64,000 nucleotides of DNA, from NCBI GenBank assembly GCA_004154925.1, contig QJNS01000037.1:124001-188000 (forward strand), given 5' to 3'. Positions 25,426 to 38,849 of the stretch are shown here, piece by piece; the first letter of the stretch is position 1; every line of letters begins with the position of its first letter. Origin of the DNA: Monosporascus cannonballus (lineage: Eukaryota; Ascomycota; Sordariomycetes; Xylariales). The position numbers and the translations under genes were made by a program. The notes beneath the pieces were generated by a model. The model had not been told where the DNA came from, did no database searches, and saw only the letters and a program-made list of their open reading frames with translations.

Positions 25426-28400
25426 TTCGTCTTTTATTTTTACGTTATCTTATACTATATATACCTTAATTATATTTGTTATTAATTCGAATAAGGAAAT
25501 ATGAAAAATTAAATAAAATTTAATTTTTAATGGAAATTTTAATTAGTAATTATTTTCTAAGATTTTTTGGCGATTTTATATAGACCGATATATTTAAAAT
25601 TAAGTTTTCTATTAGGTTGTGTTATTTCAATGCTTTTTGTAACAAAAGAAACCATTTCCCCCTTTCCGAAAATTAATCTTTTTAACTTTTTCTAGTTATA
25701 ATATTTACTTATTTAATTTCGTAGGAATTTTAGTTTTATTTTTATTTCTTAATATAGCTATTATAATTATTTTAACGTAAGGATTATTTTAACATTAATT
25801 AAACCGTTATTACGTATTTGTTTATAAACTTTTAGAATAAAACCAAAATTTATGTTCGCAGGTATTATCTTAATATTTTTATAATAACTAGTATTATAAG
25901 CTAATTATGCCGTTAATAATTTCTTAACCCAATTATTTTATTCCTAATTAATATAATATTATAAGTAAGGTTTTAAAATTAAATTTATTCGTTTTATTTA
26001 TTTATTTATTTTAGGTTTAAATACGTTAAATAACTGATAATTGACGCCGATTTATATTATTAGGCCTTGTTAAAACTTTAATGCGAAAATTAATTTTTTA
26101 TTTAATATAATTTCTATTAATAATCCGTATATGCTGAAAATATGTCTGAAAAAAATATATATCAGTTATTTGGCATTTATATCCTTATAATATAATAAGA
26201 AATAAGAAAGTTTCGAAATTGGATCGACGATTACGAAAATGTTATCGTAATATATTTTTATAATTAGATTTTTTAATATAGGAAATTTAGTAATAAAATC
26301 GAATATAATTATATACTATGGTCGTTTTATAACTAGTAATAACTGTAATTTTTTATATGGTTTATGTCGTCTAGCCTTTGTTTTGGTATAAATATCATAT
26401 TACCGTATAATTCTTTATATTATTAATTTTATTTTAAGAAAAGAATAAATACGTTAAAATCGTTTTAAGGTTTTGTAAATCCCTAGATATCCATATAATT
26501 AATATTCGTATGTTTTTCGTATTAAACTTTTTTCATATTTTTTAGACCTTATATTTTATTCGTTTTTTGGTTTTTTAGGAGATTACCGTTATATTATTAG
26601 ATTTTCCGATATATATTATTAGGTATTATCCGAATTGTTACAATTTATTGTAAACGTAAATATCTTTTTATAATAATATCAAAAATATATGGTTAATTTT
26701 GACTAATTACTTTTCGAAGTTTAGTTATTTATTTAAAATATCTGTTTTATTATTTTTTTAAATTTTTCCTGTAAATAATAACGAAATTAAAATTCGCCAA
26801 TTCTTCTGCATATCTTAATTATCGTTTTATTAACTTTTTAATTGTAATAAATCGGATAAAATTTTAAAAATCCGTATAAATCTTAACTCAATGCAAATTT
26901 CCCTTTAGAAAATACTTAAATTCCCGAAATGCCATAATAATGCCCATAAATTCTTTATCCGGAATACCGTAATTAAGTTCGGCTTTTTTTAATTTATACG
27001 AAAATAATATAACAAGGTATAATTTGCTTTAATTATTTTATTATCTAATTATTACGTTTAACGCGTAATCCGAAATATCAGTTTTTAGCTTAACGGTGTA
27101 ATTTGGATCGTACATAATTAGTACTAATTCGCTAATAATCACATCCTTAATCTTTTAAAATGTTTTTCCCGTTTTTAACGTCTATTTAAATTCTTTTTTT
27201 TTCGTAAAATTTATTCAAAATATAATTATTTTATTAAGATTTTCAATAAATTTCCTTTTTATAATTAGCAAACCCTAAAAATATTTATAACTCCTTAATT
27301 ATCGTTAACGTTTACTATTTTGTAATTGCAGCAATTTTTTAGGGTTTATCCTAATATGTCCTAAGATAATAATATATCTCAAATATTTTACTTTTTACAA
27401 ATAAAATTAACTTTTTTCCGTATTTATAAATAACCTTACGTTTTATAAAATTTAAAAAACTTTATAAACGTATTTTACGTATACTTTTTTTATTTTCGAC
27501 AAAATGAAAATATCGATAAAATAACAAACGACAAAAATATTAAGGTATTTTCGTAATATATAATTTACCATCTGCTAAAAGGTTATTAGTACGTTTGTAA
27601 ATCCTATTAATATAACTAAATATTTAAATAATCCGTATTTCGTTTTAAAAAAATTTTTTTATTTTTTTTAATTTTAATAAAGTTATATCCATCTTAAAAA
27701 TTAAATATTATAAATTATTTAGTTCCGTAAAATAGGTTTTTTATTTTCGTAATTAAAAATAATAATATTCTATATTTAATAATAATATTATTTAATTATT
27801 AATAATTAACTATAAATTGTAACTTTCCATTTTTTTTAAATACGAAAAATATTAGATATCCTGTTAATAACTTTAAAGGTTAAATTTATCCTTTTTATAA
27901 CAGATTTTCGAAATATTTTCTGAAAGTACGTAATTTGTTTCCGTTAAAATTATAAATAAGGTAAAATTTCGTTTAAATTCCTTCTTTATAAATTATTTCA
28001 TAATTTTATTTATTATATTTTAATAATTTCGTATTAAGTTTTTTCCTAAAAAACTATTCGTATTCATAATATAATAATAATATATTAATTAAATTTTTTA
28101 ACTTTTTATATTATTATTCTTATTGTTTTAAATGGTTATTTAATCATTTTAATATCGTTTTAATAATAACAACGATACGTTGTGTTTTTCTTTAAAACCC
28201 GTTTTGTTTTTATATTTTATTCCTTTAAGTAATAAAACATTTATCCCATCCTTATGCTTACATTCGTTATTATTATCGATTAAATATTAAAATCTTAATT
28301 TTCTTTTTTTTATTTCTTAATAAGGCATAAAATAAATTTTATTTAATTAATTCCGCCGTTAATTAAAATTCCGTACTAATATATCCATGGTAATCCGAAG

Positions 28401-30600
28401 ATTATATCGTAATTCCCGAATAAAACGATATCGAAATTAATTATTTAATATCGTTTTTAAATAAAAATCTCGAAATAATTAATTTCGCGTATAATTCTTT
28501 TATTATCGTAAGCGAATTCCTAACCTTTGATATTTATCGTTATATAAGGTTCTAATTTATATTTCCATAAGAATTTAAATTTATTAATCATATCCGGTAT
28601 AATATAATTTCCATTCAAAGTTCCGTAATTTATTATTGTAATATACTAATATATTTCAATTTATATTTCCAAAGTAATAAAATCGTTAATATGTTTTATC
28701 GTTACGTTCAAAGCTTTTTTCGGAAATTCCTTTTAACTTCTTTAAATTTGGTAATTTTATCGCTTTTTTATATATAACTTTTTTCTTTTAATTCCTATGC
28801 GAATTTATCGAACTTTGCTTATATTTTTTCGTTTAACGCCTTAAGTTAGTATATTTATCGTTATTACCGGCATATTATTCCTTTAAATCATAATAATCAT
28901 TCTTAATATTTTTACAAATTTTTTTTCTTATCGAATAAATTATTTTTTTATGTTCGTAACTGCATCTTATTATACATTATTTTGGCTATTATTCCAAAGA
29001 TCTTTTATAAATTAACGTATTTTTTCCTTAATAACCTTTTTTCGCAAGGATTTATAATAAATACCAATTAAAAATAAAAATCCATAATAATTTTTTAATA
29101 ATATTTTTTTATCGTACGCTAAATTAATTTTTTTTCCGTTTAATAATTATATTATCCATAATAATAAAAATGGTTTGCTTACGGGCATTATTTCTTTCGG
29201 GTTAATTTTCCGTTTTAGCTAATTATTAAATATTTCCTGGGATTATGGTTCGAAATTATCGATATTATTATTTATCGTTTTTATTATACCCGGTACGGTT
29301 TGGAAAATTAAATCCCTTATAATAAATACGGGTAATTCGTACGTAAATATATTATTTCTATTCCCCGTAATCCGGATATTCTCTTCGTTAATAATATATA
29401 ATATATATTATGTTATATCGATTAAAGGTTTTGGAATAAATTTCCTTTATTTAATTTTAATATTTGCGTAATTATTTTTATAATACTTTATTTTATATTC
29501 GCGTTATTTATTAAGTTAACCTTTTGGTTTTTCGCATTTTTCGTCGGAATTTTTATCGTAATAATCCTTATTAGACTTTTTCCTTAAAGCTTAATACGTA
29601 TTTAATTTGAATTATGTTAATAATTTTATTATCGTTTCTTTAATTATTTTTAAAGTATCCTTCCAGCATAGGGATCCAGTTATCCTATTATGACTTTTTA
29701 GATTTTTTGTATTTATAAGCCTTATGTCCTATTTTGCTATAATTAAAGCATTTAATTTGGTTTTAATTCTATTTATAGGTAACGCCGAATTCCATAAGTC
29801 CTAATGCTGTTCTATAAAGAATAAAAAATACCTTTCGTTTTTTCCCTTAATTAGATTTATTATATTCCGAATATAAGGCATATTATCCTTTTTTTTCTTA
29901 TCGTTTTTCAAATTATTAATTATTAATTTTAATTATTTTTGCGGTATACCGATTTAAGGTAATTAATCGTTTAATCCGAATAATTTTATTTTTTATATTA
30001 TCTTTTAACCCTTTATAAAATATGTCTATAAAGGTATTAATTTTATTATTTTCTTATTTTGCCTTGGCCGTAAAGTTTTTAAAGGTTACGGCGTATTTAA
30101 ATATAAATCCTTTTTATCGAAATTATAAAAGTTATTAAGCCGTTAATCGTTTTTTTTTTCGGATTGCCGAAATTATCGCGCACTTTATTTTTGAAATTAA
30201 TATAAGTTAAAAAAATTTCGTTAACAAAATTTTCCTTATTTATTTTTCTTATTTCCAAAAAGGTTTTTATAATAAGCTTAAATTAATTAACCGTATTTTT
30301 TATTAGGTATGTTTTTATTGCTAGGATTATATCCGTTAGGTCGCTAAGGCTTAAAAAGTAAAAGTAAATTCGTACTTAAATTAAAAAAGTTTAAAGGTTA
30401 CCTTTTCCATTATAAAGTTCTGGTTTTTTTGGCTTTATACAGCCGAAAAAGGGTGAAGTAAGTGGCATAAGCCTAAGTTATCGGACTTCTTTCTCCAGTT
30501 CCCGAATTCGAGCCTAAAACTGCTAAGTAAGGGTTTTCTAAGCGCTGGTTAATATTTTAACAATGTTAAATATTGTTCAAAATCTAACGGTATTACTAAA
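25426..30600 (-). pseudogene. Element D gag-pol (RIP-inactivated)
   Basis: Minus-strand Gypsy gag-pol; its 3' tip (about 11114-11231) lies left of the E insertion. RT near 27505-27540 reads IFVVCYFIDIF, with the YFDD box altered. The CCHC knuckle is near 29715-29765. Integrase core near 26210-26270. Collinear with A and E; no intact frame. Confidence 0.8.
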
Positions 30601-30615
30601 CAAAAGTTTGTAACG

Positions 30616-30948
30616 TATAACGGCTAAACGGTTTAACCAACTATTAAACCTTAAGTCGACGGGTTTATATTAGCAGAAGTATCGTGGGAATTTAAGCAAT
30701 AAATACGGTAACGTATTACATTTCTTAATACCTTATTATTGCAAACGAATACTATTCATAAATGTTGCAAGCTAAAATTATCTAAATTATGGAATTAATA
30801 AATGTCTTATACTTAATTTTATCATTCTGTCGAGCCTGGCTCCAGAGGCTCTACGATCGATCCTGTTGAGCCATCACGTGACTCGACCCACATGGCTTAG
30901 TCATTGTTGCGACCGTTTTCTGAGGCCGCAGCCCGTTGGGTCATAACA
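30616..30948 (-). repeat. Element D 5' LTR
   Basis: 333 bp, with one 36-bp U3 unit where the 3' LTR has three. Outer end preserved (cacgtgactcgacccacatgg, ending GGGTCATAACA). Followed by the duplicated target cgtct. Confidence 0.93.
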
Positions 30949-31258
30949 CGTCTCGTAATACCAAGAATGCCTTGGGTAACGAATTATTATTACAAATAAT
31001 TAATACTGATAAATGTTACAAGCTGGTATTATCTAAACTATGGAAATAATAAGCGTATATATCTTTCTCCTGCTTGCTAGATTACTACCAATAAATTGGT
31101 AATCCGGTTTACTAGCTTACTATTAATAAGTTAGTAATCCGCCTTACTAGCTTATTACCAGTAAGTTAGTGATCTATTTTGTAACCTGCCTTACTTTGCA
31201 CTTATAGTTGGGTTATGTTAAACCGTTTCTGGAAACCGTGGACCGTTAGGCCATAATA
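30949..31258 (-). repeat. Element C 3' LTR, second part
   Basis: Resumes after D (30949-30953 is the target copy). Contains about three 33-35 bp tandem units around 31075-31180 built on cttactagcttattaccaa and ends GGCCATAATA, followed by cgatctcccccttt, the complement of the polypurine tract. Confidence 0.9.
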
Positions 31259-31329
31259 CGATCTCCCCCTTTTACAAATCTTACTTTCAAAATTTCCTTT
31301 TTTTTTTCGATAAACCTTTTGTATTTTTT

Positions 31330-31899
31330 TAATATGTTTTCCGGTATATTTAAGCGTCGTTTTCGCAAATCCGAATAACGATTTGTCTTGGTTAATTTAA
31401 TTAGATCCGAAAGTTTTAACGTAATACCTTATTTTTTTTGGTTTGCCCCGTAGCTTAATTGCTAAGTACTAGATAGGGTTTTTCGTTATAAAGAATATGT
31501 TCGTCGGGGTCGTTCATATAACAAAATAGGAATCCTTATTTTTATAATTAATTGTTATATCGCGGAACCAAAAAGATTAAAAAAATTGGCGGCCGAAAAA
31601 TCTTTATTCGAAACTTTTCCGCCTTTTTTTTCGTATACGTCATTAGCGTTAACATTATCAGTCTTAAAATACGAAACTTATTAATCGTACTTTTTAATTA
31701 TCAGACTATTTTAACGATTTTACGCAGCTAGAATTAAAGTTTATAATCGAAACATAAGCCTTAAATAAGGTGGACGTTATTAATTAAAATACTGTAAATT
31801 AAGAGCTCTTTTTTAGATCTTATAGATTAAAATGTTATTATTTCGAGTAACTCCGTCGTTATTGGTAAAAACCTTTTAACAGTCGTTAGGCGCCAATAA
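31330..31899 (+). pseudogene. Antisense ORF of element C (same type as H)
   Basis: Opposite to gag-pol. Readable: DRVFRYKEYVRRGRSYN, then IAEPKRLKKLAAEKSLFET, RIRH, FNDFTQLELKF and KVDVIN, ending VVRRQ and stop at 31899. It matches the H antisense ORF nearly residue for residue apart from RIP-type changes. The Tyr residues in YKEY and SYN fall where Cys is expected in the Zn2Cys6-like array; an intact Cys occurs eight residues before the first of them. Confidence 0.6.
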
Positions 31900-34800
31900 G
31901 GTTCTTAACGGGTTCCTAGATATTTTCGAAATTTGGATGCTTTTTCCATTTAATTAGGTATTAGATAAGTCGGTTTTGTTTTTGCATATCGAAAATTTTC
32001 CCTATTTTATATGCTTATTCGTTTTTAATTTCTATATCGTTTTGCGTCGTATATATTTCGATTATATTTGTTATTAATTTAAATAAAAAAATATATAAAG
32101 TTGAATATAATTTAATTTTTAGTAACAATTCTAATTTATAATCATTTTTTAAGATTCTTTTAATAATTTTATAGAGACCGATATATTTCAAATCGAAATT
32201 TTTATTAGGTTATTTTGTTCCAACATTTTTAGTAATAAGAAAAATTATTTCCCCTTTTCTAAAAATTAATTTTTTTTTAACTTTTTTTAGTTATAATGTT
32301 TGCTTATTTAATTTCGTATAAATTTTAATTCCATTTTTATTTCTTAATATAATTATCGTAATTATTTTAACGCAAAAGTTATTTTAATATTAATTAGATT
32401 ATTATTTTGTACTTTTTTATAAACTTTAAACATAGAATCAAAATTTACGTTCGTAAATATTATCTTAATAATTTTATAATAATTAATATTATAGGCTAAA
32501 TATAAAATTAATATAATGTTGTAAATAAGTTTCCAAAATTTAATTTATTGTTTTTGTTTATTTATTTATTTACAATTTAAATATAATAACTAATTTATGA
32601 TTTAAGCCTATTTATATCATTAGGCTTTGTACAATATAAGTGTAATATTAACCGTTTAATTAAAATAAGATTTTTTAAAATTTTATATATGTTAAAAATA
32701 TATATAAAAAAATACATGTTATTTATTAGGCATTTATATTTTTTTAATATAGTAAAAAATAACAAGATTTCCTAAATTGGTCGACGATTATGAAAGTGCG
32801 ACCGAAATATATTCTTATAAATAAAATATTTAATATAAAACGTTTAATAATAAAGTTAAATATAATTCAATATTATAATCGTTTTATAATTAATAATAAT
32901 TGTAATTTTCCTTAGAATTTATGTTATTATATTTTGGTTTTAACGTAAATATTATATTATTATATAATTCTTTATATTAATATTTTTATTTAAAAAAATA
33001 TATATACGTTTAAATTATTTTAAAGTTTGGTAAATTCCTAAATATTCGTATAATTCATATTTATATATTTTTCGTCTTAAATCTTTTTAATATGTTTTTA
33101 CAATTTATATGTTATTTATTGTTTAGTTTTGTGAAAAAATACTGTTATATTATTAAATTATTTGATATATATTAAGAGGTATTATTCGAATTATTACAAT
33201 CGGTCGTAAACGTAAATATCCTTATATAATAATGTTAAAAATTATATAATTAATTTTAATTAATTTTTCAAAAGTATAATTATTTGCTTAAAGTATTTAT
33301 TTTATTATTTTCTAAGTCTTTTCATAAATAATAACGAAATCGAAATTTGCCAATCTTTTCGCATATTTTAATTATTATTTTATAAATCTTTGGGTTGTAA
33401 CAAATCGGGTAAAATCTTGATAATCCGCATAAATTTTAACCTGGTATAAGTTTTCGTTTAAGACATATTTGAATTTGCAAAATGTTATAATGATAGCTTA
33501 AAATCATTTGTTTCAAATACCGGAATTAAATTCGACTTTTTTAATTTATACGAAAAAAATACAATAAAGTATAATTTGCCTTAATTATTTCGTTATTTAA
33601 TTATTACTTTAATATATAATTCGAAATACTTATTTTTAATTTAAAGAGAAGCTTTAAATTGTTTAATATTAATATTGGTTCGTTAATGATCGTATTTTTT
33701 TTATTTTGAAATACTTTTTTCGTATTTAGCATTTATTTAAATTTCTTTTTGTAAAATTTGTTAAATGTATAGCGATTTTGTTAAAATGTCGAATAAACCT
33801 TTTGTAATAATTAACGAATTCGAAAATTACCCGTACCTTTTTAAGAATCGTTAATATTTATCATTTTATAATTATAACGATATTTTTAAGATATATCTTA
33901 ATATATCTTAGGATAATAATATATTTTAAATATTTTATTTCTTGGTTATAAAATTAACTTTTTTTCGTATTAATTAATAATTTTACGATTTATCAAATTT
34001 TAAAAACTTTATGAATGTATTTTACGTATATTCTTTCGGTTTCGAAAAAGATAAAAAAGTTATCGAAATAACAAATAACAAAAATATTAAGGTATTTTTG
34101 TAAAATATAGTTTATTATTCGTTAAAAGGTTATTAGTACGTTCGTAAATCCTATTAACGTAACTAAATATTTAAATAATTTTTATTTCGTTTTAATAGTT
34201 TTTTTTTATTTGTATTGTTTTTAGTTTTAGTAAAATTGTAGCCATTTTTAAGATCGAATATTATAAATTATTTAATTCCGTAAAATTCGTTTTTTATTTC
34301 CGTAATTAATGATAATAATATTTGATCCTTAATAATCATATTATTTAAGTAATTATAATTAATTATAAGTTATTCTTTTCAGTTTTTTTGGTATAAGAAA
34401 CATAAGGTATTTTGTTTATAATTTCGAAAGTCGAATCTATTTTTTATAACCGATTTTCCAGGTATTTTTTAAAAATACGTAATTTGATTCCGTTAAAATT
34501 ATAAATAAAGTAAAACTTCGTTAAGGATTTTTCTTAAAAAGTATTTCGTAATTTTATTTACTATATTTAAATAGTTTCGCATTAAGTTCTGTTTAAAAAA
34601 ACTGTTTATATTTATAGTATTATGATAATATATTAATTAAATTTTTTAATTTCTTGGGTTTCTGTGTTTATTATTTTAAATCCTTATTTAATTATCTTAA
34701 TTTTGTTTTAATAGTAATCATAATATGTCGTATTTTTCTTTAATATTCGTTTTCTTTTTGTATTTTATCCTTTTAGATAATACGGTTTTTGTTATTTCCT

Positions 34801-36595
34801 TATATTTATATTCGGTATTATTCTTTATTGATTATTAAAACCTTGATTTTTTTCTTTTATTTATTAATAAGGAATAAACTAAATTTTTTTAGCTAATTTT
34901 TTTGTTAATCAAAATCTTGTACTGGCATATTTATAATAATCCTAAAATTATATCGTAATTCCCGCATAAAATAATATCGAAATTAACTATTTAATATCGT
35001 TCTTAGATAAAAATTTCGAAATAATTAATTTGGCGTATAATTTCCGTTATCGTAAGCGATTTCCTGATTTTCGGCTTTTGTCGCTATATAAAGATTTAAT
35101 TTATATTTGCATAATAATTTAAACTTATTAATTATATTTGATATAATATAATTTCTGCCTAAAATTTCGTAATCCATTATTACGATATTTTTAATACGTT
35201 CCGATTGGTATATTTACAGTAATAAATTTATTATCGGCTTTTATTGTTACGTTTAAAGTCTTTCGTAAAAATTCCATTTAATATTTTCGGGTTTCGTTAT
35301 TTTACCGCTTCTTTATAAATAATTTTGTTTAATTTTTATTCGAATTTATTAAACCTTATTTGTTTTTTTTTCGTTTAGCGTATTAGGCTGCTATATTTAT
35401 CGTTATTGCTAACGTACTCCTTTTTTAAATTAAATTAATTATTTTTAATTTTGTTTTAATTTTTTTCAATATTAAGTAAATTATTTTTTAATATTTTTAA
35501 TTATATCCCATTGTACGTCGTCCTAATTATCGTTTCAAAAATTACGTATAAAGTAACCTATTTTTTAGTAACATTTTTTATAAAGGTTTAAAATAAATAC
35601 CAATTAAAAATGGCAATTTATATTAATTTTCTAAGAGTATTTTTCCACCGTACCCTGGATTAATTCCTTTTTCGTTTGATAATTATATTATCTATAATAG
35701 TAAAAAAGGTTTTCTTGCGGGCATTACTTTCTTTTCGGGCTAGCTTTTTGTTTCGGCCAACTATTAAATATTTTCTGGTGTTATGCTTCGAAAATGTCGA
35801 TATTATTATATATCGTCTTTATTATTTCCGGCACGGTTTAGAAAATGGAATCCTTTATAATATATACGAGTAATTCGTTCGTAAATATATTATTTTCATT
35901 TTTCGTAATCGGGATATTTTTATTATTAATAATATAAAGTATATATTTTGCTATATCGGTTAAGGGTTCCGGGACAGATTTTTTTTTAGTTCTAATATTG
36001 GCGTAATTTTCGTTATTATGCTCTTTATTAAGTTCGCAATATTTACTAAGCAAGTTTCCTGGCTTTTTGCATTTTTCGTCAAATTTCTTATTATAATAAT
36101 TCTTATTAGGCCTTTTGCCATAAGCTTAATATGTACTTGGTTTAGATTATATTAATAACTTTGCTATCGTTTCATTAATTATTTTTAAATTGTTCTTCCA
36201 GTATAAGTATTTAATTATCTTATCGGAACCTTTTAATTTTGTTATATTTATAAACCTTATATTCTATTTTATAAAAATTAAAGTATTTGATTTGGCTCTA
36301 ATTTTGTTTGTAAGTAATGCCGAATTCCATAAATCCTAATGCCGTTCCGTAAAAAGTAAGGAACGCGTTTTGTTTTTTCCCCTAATTAAATTTGTTATAC
36401 CCCGATCGTAATACATATTATCCTGTTTTTTTGGTCGTTTTTCAAATTATTAATTGTCGATCTTAATTACCTGTATAATATACCGGTTTAAAGTAATTAA
36501 TTATTTAATCCGAATAATTGTATTTTTTATATTATCCTTTAACATTTTATAAAATATAACGATAAAAATATCGGCTTTATTATCTTTTTATCCGG
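31900..36595 (-). pseudogene. Element C gag-pol, main part (RIP-inactivated)
   Basis: Minus strand. Integrase near 32770-32830; RT near 34050-34085 reads IFVICYFDNFFIF (second Asp lost); knuckle region near 36255-36300. H inserted at 36596 within gag; the gag N-terminus continues at 42579-43131. The short minus frame at 35838-36053 is the Cys-poor gag/protease linker reading by chance. Confidence 0.78.
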
Positions 36596-36981
36596 TGTTA
36601 CGACCTAACAAGCCACAGCCTCCAGGAACGGTCGCAACGGAGAAGGCCAAAAAAACTATGTAGATCAGGTTACGTAATGGATCACCAGCTCACTGGTGGT
36701 AAGCCAGTGAGCCGGATTACCAGCTCACTAATGGTAAGCCAATAAGCCGGATCACTAATTTATTGGTGGTAATCCAGCTAAAGGAAAAGGATATATATAT
36801 TTATTAATTCCATAACCTAAATAGCTTTAATTTATAATAATAATTCGTTACTTAAAGTACCCTTAATATTACGCCACGTAATACGTTCCTATATCCACTA
36901 CTTAGATTCCTACGATATTTCTATTAATATAAACCCGTACGACTTAGGTTTTATAATTGGTTAAACCGTTTAGCCGTTATA
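36596..36981 (+). repeat. Element H 5' LTR
   Basis: TGTTACGACCTAACAAGCC start, outer end nearly unmutated; inner end RIP-mutated (ends GCCGTTATA). TATA-like run near 36790-36799. Confidence 0.95.
36679..36778. repeat. Tandem 35-bp dyad repeats in H LTR U3
   Basis: Units start at 36679 and 36714 plus a partial third. Each carries an internal dyad (ctcactgg ... ccagtgag) that could fold into a hairpin. Same units in the 3' LTR (about 42268-42370) and, on the minus strand, in both C LTRs. Confidence 0.88.
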
Positions 36982-36996
36982 CGTTGCAAGCTTTTG
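36982..36996 (+). promoter_or_regulatory. Probable primer-binding site of element H (self-priming type)
   Basis: cgttgcaagcttttg directly abuts the 5' LTR. It does not begin with the TGG expected for a tRNA-primed site. ttgcaagct (36984-36992) is the exact complement of agcttgcaa (42421-42429), which sits at the predicted transcript start in the LTR. RIP-altered versions occupy the same position in A, C, D, E and K. Confidence 0.55.
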
Positions 36997-36999
36997 TTT

Positions 37000-38200
37000 A
37001 ATAATACCGTCAAATTCTAATTAATATTTAATATTGTTAAAATGTTAACCAGCACTTAAAAAACCCTTACCTAACAGTTTTAAGTTCGAATTCGGAAATT
37101 GGAAAAAAAAATCCGATAACTTAAGGCTACGCCACCTGCCTAACTTTTTTTCGTCCGTATAAAGCCAAAAAAGCCAGAACCTTACGATAAAAAAAGTAAT
37201 TTTCAAACTTTTTTAACTTAAATACGAATTTATTTTCGTTTCCTAAATCTTAATAACCCAGCGGATATAGTCCTAATAATAAAAGCATACCTAATAAAAA
37301 ATACGGTTAATTAGTTTAAGCTTATTATAAGAAATTTTTTAAAAATAAAAAAAGCAAATAAAGAAAGTTTTATTAATAAAATCTTTTTAACTTTTACCAA
37401 TTTCGAAAATAAAGTATGCGATAATTTCGGCAATCCGGATAAAAAACGATTAATAGCTTAATAATTTCTATAATTCCAACAAAAAAAATCTATATTTAAA
37501 TATGCCGTAATCTTCAAAACTTTTGCGGCTACGGCCGGATGGGAAAACGACGAAACCGATACCTTTATCGATATATTTTATAAAAGGCTAAAGGACGATA
37601 TAAAAAATAAGATTATTCGGATTAAATAATTAATTACTTTAAATCGGTATATCGTAAAAGTAATTAAGATTAATAACCGATGATTTGAAAAACGATAAAA
37701 GAAAAAAGGATAATATGCCTTGCGTTCGGAATATAAGTCCAATTAATGGAAAAAACGAAACGCACATTTTACTTTTTATGAAACGGCGCCAGGACTTATG
37801 GAACTTGGCGTTACCCACAAATAAGATTAAAGTTAAATTAAATATTTTAATTATGGCAAAATAGGACATAAAGCTTATAAATACAAAAAGCCCAAAAAAT
37901 TACGATAGGATAACTGGACTTTTATACCGGGAGGATAATCCAAAAATAATTAAAAAAAAATAATAATATAAATATTAAGATAATCCAAATTAAATACGTA
38001 TTAAGCCTTAAACAAAAAATCTAATAGGGCTTATTACGATAAAGAATTCGACGAAAAATAAAAAAAGCCAAAAAGCTGGTTTAATAAATAACGCAAACAT
38101 AATAAAAGGTATTATAGGGATAATTACGCAAATATCAAAATTGGATAAAAGAAATTTATTTCGGAACCCCCCATCGATACGGCATAATATATGCTATATA
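37000..38200 (+). pseudogene. Element H gag with CCHC zinc knuckle
   Basis: Gag nucleocapsid part is clear at 37840-37884, reading KYFNYGKIGHKAYKYKKPK. This is the C-x2-C-x4-H-x4-C knuckle with all three Cys codons as TAT/TAC, exactly the change expected from RIP of TGT/TGC. The minus-strand frame at 37639-37869 is its shadow. The acidic, Lys-rich linker after it leads to the protease. No intact frame. Confidence 0.75.
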
Positions 38201-38849
38201 TTGTCGACGACGAAAATGTCCCGATTACGAAAAATAAAAACAATATATTTACGTACGAATTACCTATATGTATTATAAGGGACTCGATTTTTCAAACCGT
38301 ATTAAATATAATAAGAATAACGAATAATAATATCGACAGCTTTGAATCATAGCCCTAGGAAATATCCAGCAATTGGCCGAAACGGAAAATTAGCACGAAG
38401 GAAAATAATACTTATAAAAAATCTTTTTTATTATTACGGATAATGTAATTACCAAACGGAAAAGGCATTAATTTTGCGTACGGTAAAAAGGTACTATTAA
38501 AAAGTTATTACAGACCTTTATTTTTAATTAATATTTATTACGGATCCTTTTGAAAAAAAGCCATTAAGGAAAAAATACGTTAATTTACGGGAGATTTTTG
38601 GAACGATAACCAAAACGATGCATAATGGGATATAATTGCAAATATGAGAAAATAATTTATTCGATAAGAAAAAGAATCATAACGAAATTAAAAAGAATTA
38701 ATACGGCTCCAAGAAAAAATATGCCGACAATAACGATAAATGCAACAACTTAATATATTATATATAAAAACATAAATAAGGCTTGATAAATTCGAATAAG
38801 AATTAAAAAAAAATTACTTATAAAAAAGCCGTAAAATAACGAAATCTAG

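Larger units (their letters stand above)
10054..30948 (-). mobile_element. Gypsy element D, inserted in the 3' LTR of C
   Basis: Target duplication cgtct at 10049-10053 and 30949-30953. 3' LTR 10054-10458; 5' LTR 30616-30948. Interior 10459-11231 and 25426-30615, split by E. The LTRs differ by two 36-bp repeat units (405 versus 333 bp). Gag-pol on the minus strand; antisense ORF on the plus strand. Confidence 0.94.

Noticed and set aside
31445..31500. tRNA-like stretch (gccccgtagcttaattgc)
   Set aside because: No cloverleaf could be folded by eye; it reads as part of the antisense ORF of element C.
36679..36778. Regular short repeats as a CRISPR array
   Set aside because: The repeats abut one another without spacers, lie in an LTR, and the genome is fungal.
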